The notes beneath the pieces are model-generated. The model had not been told where the DNA came from. It was given only the letters and a program-made list of their open reading frames with translations, and ran no database searches. DNA of 64,000 nt from positions 1-64,000 of the forward strand of contig JACKIN010000010.1 in assembly GCA_020638495.1 (NCBI GenBank), written 5' to 3'. The stretch comes from Geminicoccaceae bacterium. GTDB taxonomy: Bacteria > Pseudomonadota > Alphaproteobacteria > Geminicoccales > Geminicoccaceae. This document shows, piece by piece, positions 45,867 to 59,355 of this stretch. Every line of letters starts with the position of its first letter. Within the stretch, counting starts at the first letter, position 1. The translations under genes were made by a program, and so were the position numbers.

Positions 45867-46864
45867 GCGAGGCCCTCGGCGCGCAGCGGCCGGTGCATCA
45901 GGGTCGCCAGCGCCTCGTCGATGCCCAGCCGGCCGTCGAGGATGCGGGCGACGGCCCGGGCAATCGGCGTCTCGACCCCGTGCCGGGTGGCGAGCCGGTC
46001 GACGGCCCGGGCGGTCCAGAAGCCCTCGACGAGCGCGCCCCCGGCCCCGGCCTCGGCGACGCTGCGGCCCTGGCCGAGCGCCATGCCGAAGGCGGTGTTG
46101 CGCGAGGTGGCGCTCATGGCGGTCAGCATCAGATCACCGAGGCCGGCGAGGCCCATCAGGGTCTCGGCCCTGGCGCCCATGGCGGCGCCGAGCCGCGCCA
46201 GCTCGGCGAGGCCGCGGGTGACGAGGGCCGCCCTGGCGTTCTCGCCGAGCCCGGCACCCGTCACCATGCCGGAGGCGATGGCGAGCACGTTCTTCACTGC
46301 CCCGCCGATCTCCACGCCGGCCCGGTCGTCCGTCCAGTAGACCCGCAGATGCGGCCCGATCAGGAGCTCGGCCAGCCGGGCGCCGAGCTCGGGCTCGACG
46401 GCACCCAGCGTGAGCGCCGTCGGCAGGCCGCTCGCCACCTCGGCGGCGAAGCTCGGGCCGGAGAGGCAGGCGACGGCGGTGCCCGGCCATTCGGCCTCGA
46501 CGACGGCGCTGAGCAGCTCGTCGGTCGTGCTCTCGAAGCCCTTGGCGCAGACCACCACCACACCCGGCCGGGCACCGGGAACCGAGCGGCAGAGGCCGCG
46601 GATGGCCTGCGCCGGCACGACCAGCAGCACGACCTCGCAGGCGAGCACGGTCGCGAGGTCGCCCTCGGCGCGAATGCCGGGCTCCAGCTCGAGGTCGGGA
46701 AAGGCGCGCGGCGAGCGACGGTCCTCGGTGATCGCCCGGACGATGGCCGGATCGCGGTCCCAGAGCAGGACCTCACGGCCGGCCCGGGCGGCTGCCTGAG
46801 CCAGGGCCGTCCCCCAGGTCCCGGCACCGACGATGGCGAGGGTCGGGGCGCTCGCAGCGGTCAT
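45863..46864 (-). CDS. gpsA: NAD(P)-dependent glycerol-3-phosphate dehydrogenase GpsA
   Basis: A 333-residue enzyme that reduces dihydroxyacetone phosphate to sn-glycerol 3-phosphate for phospholipid synthesis. It has the Rossmann start LAIVGAGTWGTALAQAAARAG, VVPAQAIRGL, VVVCAKGFE, CLSGPSFAAEVASGLPTAL, the catalytic Lys in GGAVKNVLAIASGM near residue 190 and LAGLGDLMLTAMS. It sits between glpD and glpS with ATGA overlaps on both sides. That is unusual, since gpsA is a biosynthetic gene usually found elsewhere and works against GlpD. Confidence 0.94.
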
Positions 46865-48384
46865 GCGACGGAGAGCTTCGCGGGCATGCGGTCGAACCAG
46901 TCGGCGACGCGCCGGCGGGCTGCCTCGTCCAGGTGCAGGCCGAGCTTGCTGCGGCGCCAGAGCACGTCCTCGGGAGCCATCGCCCACTCGTGCGCCACGA
47001 GATAGTCGAGCTCGGCAGCGTAGAGATCGCCGCCCAGATGCTCACCGAGATCGTCCAGCCCCCGCCTCCCCTCGATGATGGCCGTCGCCCGCGAACCATA
47101 GGAGCGCGCCAGACGGGTCGCAAGCGCGGCCGGCAGCCACGGGTGGTCGCCCCGGAACCGGGCGAGGAAGGCCGTGAAATCGCCCTCCGGCAGATCGCCG
47201 CCGGGCAGCGGTGCTCCCGCCGTCCAGTCGCCCTTCGGGCAGTCGAGCAGCGGGCAGAGCCGCTGCAGCGCGTGCTCGGCGAGCTTCCGGTAGGTCGTGA
47301 TCTTGCCGCCGAAGACGGAGAGCAGCGGCGCCCGGCCGGCGCCGCCCTCGACGTCGAAGACATAGTCGCGGGTCACCGCCGAGGCGCTGCCGCTGGCGTC
47401 GTCGTAGAGCGGCCGCACCCCGGCATAGGACCAGACCACGTCGGCCGGGCCGATCGTGCGGCGGAAGTAGCGGTTGACCACGGCGCAGAGATAGTCGGTC
47501 TCGGCAGGCGTGATCGCCGCCTCGGCCGGATTGCCCTCGTAGTCGACATCGGTGGTGCCGATCAGGCTGTACTCGTTCTCGTAGGGGATGACGAAGACGA
47601 TGCGCTTGTCGGTGTTCTGCAGGATGTAGGGATGGGCACCGTCGTGCAGGCGTCTGGTGACGATGTGCGAGCCCTTGACCAGCCGGACCCGCTTCGTGCT
47701 GCGGTGGCCGAGGTTCTCGTCGAGGAAGCGCGCTACCCAGGGCCCGGCCGCGTTGACCAGGGCACGGGCCTGCACGGTCCGGGTGGCGCCCGTCCGGGTG
47801 CAGCGGAGATCGACCCGCCAGCCGGCGTCCTCGCGGACCGCACGCGTGCATTCGGTCCGGGTGCGCACCTCCGCCCCGCGCTCCACCGCGTCGATGGCGT
47901 TCAGCACGACCAACCGGCTGTCCATCACCCAGCAGTCGCTGTAGGTGAAGCCGCGCTTCACCCAGTCCTGCAGGGGGTCGCCGTAGGGCCCGGGGGCGGC
48001 GAGGTCGACCGCCTTCGAGGCCGGGAGGATCTCGCGGCCGCCCAGATGATCGTAGAGGAAGAGGCCGAGGCGAACGAGCCAGGCCGGCCGCTGCTCGGGG
48101 CTGTGCGGCAGGACGAAGGTCAAAGGCCAGATGATGTGCGGGGCCGCCCTGAGCAGCACCTCGCGCTCGATCAGGGCCTCGCGGACGAGGCGGAACTCGT
48201 AATGCTCGAGATAGCGCAGGCCGCCATGGATCAGCTTGGACGACCAGGAGGACGTATGGCTGGCGAGATCGTCGCGCTCGACCAAGAGCGCGCTCAGCCC
48301 GCGCCCGGCCGCATCGCGAACGATCCCGGCACCGTTGATTCCGCCGCCGACGACGACGAGATCGAACCTCTCACGCTTCGCCAA
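46861..48384 (-). CDS. glpD: Aerobic glycerol-3-phosphate dehydrogenase GlpD
   Basis: A 507-residue FAD enzyme that oxidises sn-glycerol 3-phosphate to DHAP and reduces the quinone pool at the inner membrane. It has FDLVVVGGGINGAGIVRDAAGRG, HTSSWSSKLIHGGLRYLEHYEF, VNAAGPWVARFLD, VKGSHIV, IGTTDVDYEGNP and the late GGKITTYRKLAEHAL. The start codon is TTG at 48384, preceded by GGGAGG. It heads the glp operon; two palindromic operator candidates lie 47-104 bp upstream. GlpK and GlpR genes are not in the window. Confidence 0.95.
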   Translation of the reverse strand: MAKRERFDLVVVGGGINGAGIVRDAAGRGLSALLVERDDLASHTSSWSSKLIHGGLRYLEHYEFRLVREALIEREVLLRAAPHIIWPLTFVLPHSPEQRPAWLVRLGLFLYDHLGGREILPASKAVDLAAPGPYGDPLQDWVKRGFTYSDCWVMDSRLVVLNAIDAVERGAEVRTRTECTRAVREDAGWRVDLRCTRTGATRTVQARALVNAAGPWVARFLDENLGHRSTKRVRLVKGSHIVTRRLHDGAHPYILQNTDKRIVFVIPYENEYSLIGTTDVDYEGNPAEAAITPAETDYLCAVVNRYFRRTIGPADVVWSYAGVRPLYDDASGSASAVTRDYVFDVEGGAGRAPLLSVFGGKITTYRKLAEHALQRLCPLLDCPKGDWTAGAPLPGGDLPEGDFTAFLARFRGDHPWLPAALATRLARSYGSRATAIIEGRRGLDDLGEHLGGDLYAAELDYLVAHEWAMAPEDVLWRRSKLGLHLDEAARRRVADWFDRMPAKLSVA

Positions 48385-48430
48385 GAGACCTCCCGACCTG
48401 CGCGATAACGGGCTACCACGCCGTCGGAAC

Positions 48431-48444
48431 GTTCACAAGTGAAA
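48431..48444. promoter_or_regulatory. GlpR-like operator candidate 1
   Basis: GTTCACAAGTGAAA is a near-perfect inverted repeat (GTTCAC/GTGAAA, one mismatch) 47 bp upstream of the glpD TTG. It shares the GTTCA-TGAA pattern with a second site 31 bp further upstream. In a DeoR-type regulated glycerol operon this is where a GlpR repressor would bind. Confidence 0.5.
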
Positions 48445-48474
48445 GCAAACCGCGCGCATTTCGCCTTTCGCATC

Positions 48475-48488
48475 GTTCATAAATGAAC
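48475..48488. promoter_or_regulatory. GlpR-like operator candidate 2
   Basis: GTTCATAAATGAAC is a perfect 6-2-6 palindrome, 91 bp upstream of glpD and 3 bp past the stop of the upstream hydrolase gene. Its centre is 44 bp from that of candidate 1, about four helical turns, so both can face the same side of the DNA. The assignment to GlpR is inferred from position. Confidence 0.5.
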
Positions 48489-48490
48489 AC

Positions 48491-49282
48491 TCAGGAGTCG
48501 AGGAAGCGCTGCACCGCGCCCAGGAAGGGTCGTGGCGCCTCGACGTGCAGCCAGTGGCCGACGGCGGGAATTGTGACCATCTCGACCCCCGGAAAGAGCC
48601 GCCGGAGCGCCGCTCTGCCGGCCTCGTCGACATAGGGGCTGTGCTCGCCACGAACGGCCAGGGCCGGCCCATCGAAGCGCCGGGTCGGGTCCTGGCCCGG
48701 CCAGCCGGTGAGCGTGTCGATGGCGCTTTGCAGCACGGCGAGGTTGAGTCGCCAGTGGGCCTTGCCGCCATCGTCGAAGTCGAGATTCTGCAGGAGGAAC
48801 TGGCGGACGGCGCCGTTCGGGAGCGCTGCCGCCATGGCGGCGTCGGCAGCCGATCGACGGTCGACGGAGGCGAGGTCGAGGCCGCGCATCGCGTCGAGCT
48901 CGGCATCGAAATCGTGGCTGTAGGCCACCGGGGCGATGTCGGCGACGATCAGCCGATCGACCAGCGCCGGCCGGTCCAGGGCCAGCGTCATTGCCACCTT
49001 GCCGCCCATGCTGTGGCCGAGCAGGCTGACACGCTCGAGCCCGTTGCGCTCGGCCAGGGCGGCGACGTCGGCGGCCATGGCCGGGTAGTCCATGACGTCC
49101 GACCAGGGCGAATAGCCATGATTGCGCAGGTCGACGAGGAAGACGCGCCGCTCCCGCGCCAGCGCCTTGCCGTGCGCCTGCCAGTTGCGCTGCGAGCCGA
49201 AGAGCCCGTGCAGGACGAGCAGGGGCGGCGGGCCCTTCGGCCCCTCCAGCTCGCGCGCTGCCAGCCTCAGGGGCTGTCTCAA
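48491..49282 (-). CDS. Alpha/beta hydrolase (YbfF-like esterase)
   Basis: A 263-residue esterase-like enzyme. LLVLHGLFGSQRNWQAHGKALA carries the oxyanion-hole HG; DLRNHGYSPWSD follows; the nucleophile is the Ser in LLGHSMGGKVAMTLAL near residue 96. The acid is likely the Asp in the LAVRGEHSPYVDEAG region, and the base is His in VGHWLHVEAP near residue 240. This matches the YbfF/ABHD11 group of acyl esterases. The start is a TTG at 49282 overlapping the cfa stop by 4 bp (TTGA), so it is co-translated with cfa. Confidence 0.85.
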   Translation of the reverse strand: MRQPLRLAARELEGPKGPPPLLVLHGLFGSQRNWQAHGKALARERRVFLVDLRNHGYSPWSDVMDYPAMAADVAALAERNGLERVSLLGHSMGGKVAMTLALDRPALVDRLIVADIAPVAYSHDFDAELDAMRGLDLASVDRRSAADAAMAAALPNGAVRQFLLQNLDFDDGGKAHWRLNLAVLQSAIDTLTGWPGQDPTRRFDGPALAVRGEHSPYVDEAGRAALRRLFPGVEMVTIPAVGHWLHVEAPRPFLGAVQRFLDS

Positions 49283-50517
49283 GCGACCAGCCGGTAGCGG
49301 GCGGGCTCGGCCTTGGCGAGGCGCGCCTCCTCGGCGGCGATGTAGTCGCGGGTGAGCGGCACGGCGTCCCGCTGCCTCGCGAGCTGGATCTGGAAGACCA
49401 TGCCGTCCATGCAGCGGAAGAAGGCCTCGGAGCCGGCGAGATAGAACTCCCACATCCGGCAGAAGCGCTCGTCGTAGAGATCGGCGGCCTCGTCCCAGCG
49501 GGCGCGGAAACGCTCGCGCCAGGCCTTCAGCGTGTCGGCATAGTGCAGGCGCAGGATCTCGACGTCGGTGACCCAGAGCCCGGTCTTCTCGATGACCGGC
49601 AGGACCTCGGACAAGGCCGGGATGTAGCCGCCCGGGAAGATGTACTTGCGGATGAAGTCGGCCGTGGCCCAGGGGCCGGAGGCGCGGCCGATCGAATGGA
49701 TCACGGCGACGCCGTCATCCGCGAGCCGGTCGCGGATCATCTCGAAATACTGGCGATAGTGGTTGATCCCGACATGCTCGAACATGCCGACCGAGACGAT
49801 CCGGTCGAACCTGCCCTCGGTCGCCCGATAGTCCTGCAGGAGGAAGCGCACGCGGTCGTCGAGCCCGCCTTCCTGGACCCGGCGCATGGCGTACTCGTGC
49901 TGCTCGACCGAGAGCGTCAGCCCGGTGACGTCGACCTCGTCGACCTGCGCCAGATAGATGCCGAGGCCGCCCCAGCCGGAGCCGATATCGAGGACCTTCT
50001 GGCCCGGCTCGAGCAGCAGCTTGGCGGCCAGATGACGCTTCTTGGCGAGCTGCGCCTCCTCCAGGCTGGCGCCCGGCTTCGGGAAGTAGGCGCAGGAGTA
50101 CTGCCGGTCGGCGTCGAGGAACATCCGGTAGAGCGTGCTCGAGAGATCGTAGTGGTGGGCGACGTTGCGTCTCGAGCGCGGTGCCGGGTTGTACTGGTGG
50201 AAGCGACGGAGCGCGTAGCCGATGCTGGTGGCGACGCGGCCGACCATGCCGGTGCCGAGCCTCGCCTGGTTGACGGAGCCGATCTCGATCACGTCGTAGA
50301 TCGAGCCCTCCTCGACGACGATGCGGCCATCCATGTAGCCTTCGCCGAGCGCCAGCTCGGGGTGCCAGAGCAGGGCCGCCTCGATCCGGCGGTCGGTCAG
50401 GCGGATGACCGCCCGGGGGCCGCCCTCGCCCTTGAACTCGTGCACCGTGCCCGAGGCATCGATCACCACGAGATGACCATAGTTGACCAGCCGACGGAGC
50501 ATCCCGGCGATCAGCAT
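49279..50517 (-). CDS. cfa: Cyclopropane-fatty-acyl-phospholipid synthase
   Basis: A 412-residue methyltransferase that adds a methylene bridge to unsaturated phospholipid acyl chains, protecting membranes in stationary phase and acid or osmotic stress. The N-terminal lipid-binding domain (to about 115) has LALGEGYMDGRI. The SAM site is VLDIGSGWGGLGIYLAQ near residue 175; further motifs are RRNVAHHYDLSSTLYRMFLD, QYSCAYF, GMFEHVGINHYRQYF and KYIFPGGYIPALSEV, all typical of CFA synthases. It is upstream of the hydrolase in a two-gene unit. Confidence 0.93.
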   Translation of the reverse strand: MLIAGMLRRLVNYGHLVVIDASGTVHEFKGEGGPRAVIRLTDRRIEAALLWHPELALGEGYMDGRIVVEEGSIYDVIEIGSVNQARLGTGMVGRVATSIGYALRRFHQYNPAPRSRRNVAHHYDLSSTLYRMFLDADRQYSCAYFPKPGASLEEAQLAKKRHLAAKLLLEPGQKVLDIGSGWGGLGIYLAQVDEVDVTGLTLSVEQHEYAMRRVQEGGLDDRVRFLLQDYRATEGRFDRIVSVGMFEHVGINHYRQYFEMIRDRLADDGVAVIHSIGRASGPWATADFIRKYIFPGGYIPALSEVLPVIEKTGLWVTDVEILRLHYADTLKAWRERFRARWDEAADLYDERFCRMWEFYLAGSEAFFRCMDGMVFQIQLARQRDAVPLTRDYIAAEEARLAKAEPARYRLVA

Positions 50518-50601
50518 GACGGCACCCGCTCGCTTGCTTCCCCCTACGATCCGGGAGCATGACTCCTTTTCACAGCGATTTCAACGGTTAGGGTGCAGAA
50601 T

Positions 50602-52828
50602 TCAGGGGCGTAGCGCATAGGCCACGGTGGCGAGCGGCGGCAGGGTCAGATGGATGGAGTGGGGCCGGCCGTGCCAGGGTGTCGCCTCGGCCGTGACCTC
50701 GGGACCGGTCCCGACGCCGCCGCCGCCATAGCGCTCGGCATCCGAGTTGAGGACCTCGGCCCACTGGCCGGGCGCCGGCACGCCGATCCGGTAGCCCTGG
50801 CGCACGACCGGCGTGAAGTTGCAGACCACGACGACGACGCTGCCGGGCTCGGTCCCCTTGCGCAGGTAGCTGAGCACGCTCTGCTCGGTGTCCGCCGCAT
50901 CGATCCACTCGAAGCCATGGGGCTCGCAGTCCAGCTCGAAGAGGGCCGGCGTCGAGCGATAGAGCTGGTTGAGGTCGCGGACGAAGAGCTGCGCACCCTT
51001 GTGCAGCGGGTCGTCGAGCAGGTGCCAGTCGAGGCTGCCCTCGTAGTTCCACTCGCGCTCCTGGCCGAACTCCGCGCCCATGAAGACGAGCTTCTTGCCC
51101 GGATGGGTCCACATGAAGCCGAGATAGGCGCGCAGGTTGGCGAAGCGCTGCCAGCGGTCGCCCGGCATCCGGCCGAGCAGCGAGCCCTTGCCGTGCACCA
51201 CCTCGTCGTGGCTGATCGGCAGGACGAAGTTCTCGGAGAAGGCGTAGAGCAGGCCGAAGGTCAGGTTGTGCTGGTGGTAGCGACGATGGATCGGCTCCTC
51301 CTTCATGTAGTGGAGGGTGTCGTGCATCCAGCCCATGTTCCACTTGAACCCGAAGCCGAGCCCGCCGAGATAGACCGGCCGCGAGACGGCGGGCCAGGCG
51401 GTGGATTCCTCGGCGATCGAGGTGGCGCCCGGGTGCTCGCCGTAGACCAGCTCGTTCAGCCGCTTGAGGAAGGCGATGGCCTCGAGGTTCTCGTTGCCGC
51501 CGTGGATGTTGGGCTCCCACTCGCCGGCCTTGCGCGAGTAGTCGAGGTAGAGCATCGAGGCCACGGCATCGACGCGGATCCCGTCGATGTGGAACTTCTC
51601 CAGCCAGAAGAGCGCGTTGGCGTGGAGGAAGTTGGCGACCTCGCTGCGGCCGTAATTGTAGATCGCCGTGTTCCAGTCCTGATGGAAGCCCTTCCTCGGG
51701 TCCATGTGCTCGTACAGGGCCGTGCCGTCGAAATTGGCGAGGCCGTGGGCGTCGGTGGGGAAGTGGCCGGGCACCCAGTCGACCAGCACGCCAACGCCGG
51801 CGGCGTGGCAGGCATCGACGAAGCCGGCGAATTCCTCGGGCGTGCCGTGGCGGATGGTGGGGGCGAAGAGCCCGACCGGCTGGTAGCCCCAGGAGCCGTC
51901 GAACGGGTACTCGGAGACCGGCATGAGCTCGATATGGGTGAAGCCCATCTCCTTGACATAGGCGACGAGGCGCTCGGCGAGCTCGGTGTAGGAGAGGTAG
52001 CGGTTGCCCTCCTCGGGCACGCGCATCCAGGAGCCGAGATGCACCTCGTAGATGCTGATCGGCGCCTCGCGGCTCTGGGCCCGGGCCCGCCGCTCGAGCC
52101 AGTCCCCGTCATGCCACTCGTGCCGCACGAGGCCGTGCACCACGGAAGCATTGGCCGGCGGGTGCTCGGCACGAAAGCCGACGGGATCGGCCTTCAAGGG
52201 CAGCATCTCGCCCTGCGGGCCGACCAGCTCGTACTTGTAGAGCTCGCCCTTCTGCAGATGCGGGATGAAGAGCTCGAAGCAGCCGCACTCGATCCGCTTG
52301 CGCATCGGGTGGCGGCGGCCGTCCCAGTTGTTGAAGGGCCCGACCACCGAGGCGCGGCGCGCATTGGGCGCCCAGACGGCGAACCGGGTGCCCGGCACGC
52401 CGTCCATCTCGGCCGGGTGGGCGCCGAGCTGCTCGAAGAGCCTGAGATGGCGGCCTTCGGCGAGCAGATAGACGTCCATCTCGCCGAGCACGGTGCCGAA
52501 CCGATAGGGGTCCTCGATCTCCCGGGGCGGCTCGCCGCCGCCCCAGTCGACCAGGAGCCGATAGGCGAAGGGCGCCTTCTTGCGCGGCACCCTGGCGGCG
52601 AAGAAGCCGGCCTCGTCGAGCCGCTCGAGGGCGGTGAGCACCTTGCCGCTCGCCGCCTCGACGAGCTCGACCGAGACAGCACCCGGCTGGAACGTGCGGA
52701 TCACGAGGCCGCCACCCACCTCGTGCAGGCCGAAGACGCCGAACGGGTTCTCGTGGCTGCCGCGCACCACCGCCTGGAGCTCGGCCGACTCGACCAGCGG
52801 GTGCTGGGCGGTCGTTCTCTTGCGGGTC

Positions 52829-52836
<8 letters not shown>
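50602..52836 (-). CDS. glgB: 1,4-alpha-glucan branching enzyme GlgB
   Basis: A 744-residue GH13 enzyme introducing alpha-1,6 branches into alpha-glucan. Two N-terminal carbohydrate-binding regions (from NPFGVFGLHEVGGGLVIRTF and TRFAVWAPNARRASVVGPFNNWDGR) precede the barrel. Catalytic residues are the Asp of DGIRVDAVASMLYLDY, the Glu of ATSIAEESTAWP and the Asp of LPISHDEVVHGKGSL. The ATG at 52836 overlaps the treS-mak stop by 8 bp. It branches the linear glucan made by GlgE in the same operon. Confidence 0.96.
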
Positions 52837-56146
<3,310 letters not shown>

Positions 56147-56157
56147 GTTGCCTGTTC

Positions 56158-59100
56158 TCAGTGGTCGCGACCGGGCGGGATCAGCCGCCAGATGGCATAG
56201 GGACGGACGGTGGGGTCGAGCTCGACATGCTGCATCTTGCCGGTCCAGGTGAAGCGCTCGCCGCTGACGAGGTCCTCGACGCCGATGCTCGCCCAGTCGG
56301 CGAGCCCGTATTCCCAGAGCGGCACCTCGAAGGCGGCGGACTGGCTCTCGTGCGGGTCGAGGTTGACGATGACCAGGACGAAGTCCTCGAAGCCCGCCGT
56401 GTGCTTGCCGTAGTAGAGGATCTGGTCGTTGCCGGCGTTGTAGAAGCCGAGGCCCGTGAACTGCTGCAGGGCCGGGTTCTGGCGGCGGATCGTGTTCAGC
56501 CGCCTGATGTCGTCGCGGATATGGCCCGGGCGGTCCCAGTCCCAGTGGCGGAGCTGGTACTTCTCGCTGTCGAGATAGTCCTCCTTGCCCGGCACCGGCC
56601 GGGCCTCGCAGAGCTCGAAGCCGCAATAGAGGCCGTAGACCGAGCCCAGCGTCGCCGCCAGCACGTGCCGCACGCGAAAGCCGGCGCGGCCGCCGGTCTG
56701 CAGGTAGACCGGGTTGATGTCCGGCGTGTTGGCGAAGAAGTTGGGCCGCATGTAGTCCCTGGCCGGGCCCTGGGTCAGCTCGGTCAGGTATTCGGTGAGC
56801 TCGGCCTTGGTGTTGCGCCAGGTGAAGTAGCTGTAGGACTGCTGGTAGCCGACCTTGGCGAGCCGGTGCATGACCTTGGGCCGGGTGAAGGCCTCGGCGA
56901 GGAAGATCACGTCCGGGTGCGCGTCGTTGACGTCGCGGATCAGCCATTCCCAGAAGGGGAAGGGCTTGGTGTGCGGGTTGTCGACGCGGAAGATCTTGAC
57001 CCCCCGCTCGACCCAGAAGAGCACGGTGTCGCGCAGCTCGAGCCAGATCGACGGCAGCGCGTCGCGATAGAAATGGACGTTGACGATGTCCTCGTACTTC
57101 TTCGGCGGGTTCTCGGCGAACCTGATCGTGCCGTCGGGGCGCCAGTCGAACCATTCCGGGTGCTCCCTGATCCAGGGATGGTCCGGCGAGCACTGGATGG
57201 CGAAGTCGAGCGCCAGCTCGAGGCCGTGGGCGTGGGCCGCCTCGACCAGGGCAGCGAAGTCCTCGAACGAGCCGAGCTCCTTGTGCAGCGCCTTGTGGCC
57301 GCCGTCCTCGGACCCGATGGCGTAGGGCGAGCCCGGGTCGTCCGGGGCCGGGGTCAGGCTGTTGTTGCGGCCCTTCCGGTTGGTCCGGCCGATCGGATGG
57401 ATCGGCGTGAAGTAGAGCACGTCGAAGCCCATGTCCCGGACATAGGGGAGCTTCTGGATGACGTCCTTGAAGGTGCCGTGGCGATTCTCGTCGTCGGCCA
57501 TGGAGCGCGGCATCAGCTCGTACCAGGCGCCGAACTCGGCCGCTCGCCGGCTGACCACGACCTCGAGCTCGCGGCCGTAGGACGAGAGGTTGGTGCGCGG
57601 GCCGTGCCGCGCCATCACGGCCGCGAGGTCCTCGTCGAGCATGATGTGCAAGAGCTCGCCCGGCCGCTCGCCGGCGGCGGCGATGGCGGCGAGGCAGGCC
57701 TGCATGGCGGCCCTGGCCTCGCCCCTGGCCTCGCGCGAGGCGGCCTCGATCAGGCGCCTCCCCTCCTCCAGCTCGAGCGAGAGGTCGAGCCCGGCATCGT
57801 GCTTCTTCGCCACCTCGCTCCGCCAGGCGGCGAAGAGATCGCGCCAGCCGCGGATGGTGTAGACCCAGCGGCCGATCCGGGTGAGCGGGAAGGAGGCGGC
57901 CCAGCGGTCGTTGACCAGGAAGGTCATCGGCACTTCGCTGAAATGGGCGTCGTCCTGGTGGCGGATCACGAGCGCTGCCGCGATCTTGTCGTGGCCGTCG
58001 CAGAAGATGTCGGCCTCGACCTCCAGGCGGTCGCCGACGATCCGCTTGACGGGGAATCGACCCCCATCCAGCTCGGGCTCGACGCCCTCGATGGCGACCC
58101 GGTCGGCGGCGAGCTCCTTCAGCCGCCGTGCCGAGGCGTTCGGATCGGGCGGCAGGGCCGTCTCGCGCGCCGCCCTGGCGAAGAAGAGCCGCGCTTCCGC
58201 CGGCTCGACCACCACCTTCGTGCCCGGCACCAGGCGGCCATCGCCGCCATGCTCGGTGAACGCGCCGAAACGACCGTCCCCGGCGCGGATCGCGAGACCA
58301 CCATCGAGGCCGGCGGCACCATGGCTGTCGGGATTGACGACCAGAAGGGCGGCAGAAGCGCTCGCCTCGGCCGTGCCGCCGGCGAGCCGGAGCAGGCCCA
58401 CCGCCTCGGCGGACGGGCCGGAGACGGGCACGAGCGGTCCCCGCAGGCCGGCCTCGGCGAGGCTCGCATTGAGGCTCCGGATCTCGTCCGAGAGGTCGAA
58501 CGCGGCGTGGCGGCGCCAGTGCTCGAGGTCGCCCGGCCGCGCACCTTCCGGCTCGAGCGGCGCCTCGGCACCATGCTCGAAGCCCGCCGGCACGATCAGC
58601 CCGGACGAGGCCACGGCGGCGAGACGGAGCCGCAGGCGGGCCAGCTCGAGGCGGTGCCTGGCCGGCACGGTCGGCGCCAGCCGGGCGCCGCCCGGCGCCT
58701 CGGGGAAGCCGAGCGACGGTGCGACCGCTGCGAGCTCCCGTTCCTGGTCCAGGAACCAGGGCTGCCGCATGTCCCACCAGGCGACGCTGTTCAGCCGGTG
58801 GTCGAACCCGGCACCGGCGAGCCCGAGGACGGCGGCGGGCGCCGCGCCGAGCGTATCGGCAATGATCCGCAGATCGGCGCGGATGGCGCGCAGCTCGCCG
58901 ATCAGGCCGGTGAGGAAGGCCGGCGGCAGCAGGGTCGCGCCGCGCACCACGCAGCCGGCCGCACCCGCCTCGACCAAGGGCCGCAGCAGCGCCAGGACGG
59001 TCCCGGCCAGAGCCCGATGATCGACATGGTCGGCGAGCCGCATGAGGCTCGTGTCCGGCCGCCGCGGGTCGAGGGCCGCGTGGTCCTCCGGGGTCACCGG

Positions 59101-59355
59101 CTGGAAGAGCTCCGGTGCCCGGCGCACGAGGGCGGCCTGGGCCGGCAGGCGGGCGATGGGGAGATCGAGGATCGGGCCGAGGCCGGCGGTGGCGATGGCG
59201 CGCAGCAGCCCCGCTTCGACCGGCCGCGAGCCGAGCAGCCAGAGCCCGTCGAAGCCGAGGCCGACGATCCGGGCGAGCGCTTCGTCACGGGATTCGCCGG
59301 CGAGGTGGCCGGGAGCCGCGGCATAGAGCCGTGGCGAGGTGCTGACTGGTGACAT
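56158..59355 (-). CDS. glgE: Maltosyltransferase GlgE with a long N-terminal extension
   Basis: Transfers maltosyl units from maltose 1-phosphate to alpha-1,4-glucan. The 1065-residue protein is about 400 longer than the common 660-700. The C-terminal part carries the GlgE hallmarks: ELMPRSMADDENRHGTFKDV, YFTPIHPIGRTNRKGRNN, the Asp of VKIFRVDNPHTKPFPFWEW, the Glu of VIFLAEAFTRPKVM and FFANTPDINPVYLQTGG. Residues 1-400 look like a second, catalytically dead barrel (GFDGLWLLGSRPVEAGLLRAIA, FDHRLNSVAWWDMRQPWFLD). The ATG at 59355 is chosen, with AAAGGAGAGG 14 bp upstream. It is first in glgE-treS-glgB. Confidence 0.92.
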   Translation of the reverse strand: MSPVSTSPRLYAAAPGHLAGESRDEALARIVGLGFDGLWLLGSRPVEAGLLRAIATAGLGPILDLPIARLPAQAALVRRAPELFQPVTPEDHAALDPRRPDTSLMRLADHVDHRALAGTVLALLRPLVEAGAAGCVVRGATLLPPAFLTGLIGELRAIRADLRIIADTLGAAPAAVLGLAGAGFDHRLNSVAWWDMRQPWFLDQERELAAVAPSLGFPEAPGGARLAPTVPARHRLELARLRLRLAAVASSGLIVPAGFEHGAEAPLEPEGARPGDLEHWRRHAAFDLSDEIRSLNASLAEAGLRGPLVPVSGPSAEAVGLLRLAGGTAEASASAALLVVNPDSHGAAGLDGGLAIRAGDGRFGAFTEHGGDGRLVPGTKVVVEPAEARLFFARAARETALPPDPNASARRLKELAADRVAIEGVEPELDGGRFPVKRIVGDRLEVEADIFCDGHDKIAAALVIRHQDDAHFSEVPMTFLVNDRWAASFPLTRIGRWVYTIRGWRDLFAAWRSEVAKKHDAGLDLSLELEEGRRLIEAASREARGEARAAMQACLAAIAAAGERPGELLHIMLDEDLAAVMARHGPRTNLSSYGRELEVVVSRRAAEFGAWYELMPRSMADDENRHGTFKDVIQKLPYVRDMGFDVLYFTPIHPIGRTNRKGRNNSLTPAPDDPGSPYAIGSEDGGHKALHKELGSFEDFAALVEAAHAHGLELALDFAIQCSPDHPWIREHPEWFDWRPDGTIRFAENPPKKYEDIVNVHFYRDALPSIWLELRDTVLFWVERGVKIFRVDNPHTKPFPFWEWLIRDVNDAHPDVIFLAEAFTRPKVMHRLAKVGYQQSYSYFTWRNTKAELTEYLTELTQGPARDYMRPNFFANTPDINPVYLQTGGRAGFRVRHVLAATLGSVYGLYCGFELCEARPVPGKEDYLDSEKYQLRHWDWDRPGHIRDDIRRLNTIRRQNPALQQFTGLGFYNAGNDQILYYGKHTAGFEDFVLVIVNLDPHESQSAAFEVPLWEYGLADWASIGVEDLVSGERFTWTGKMQHVELDPTVRPYAIWRLIPPGRDH

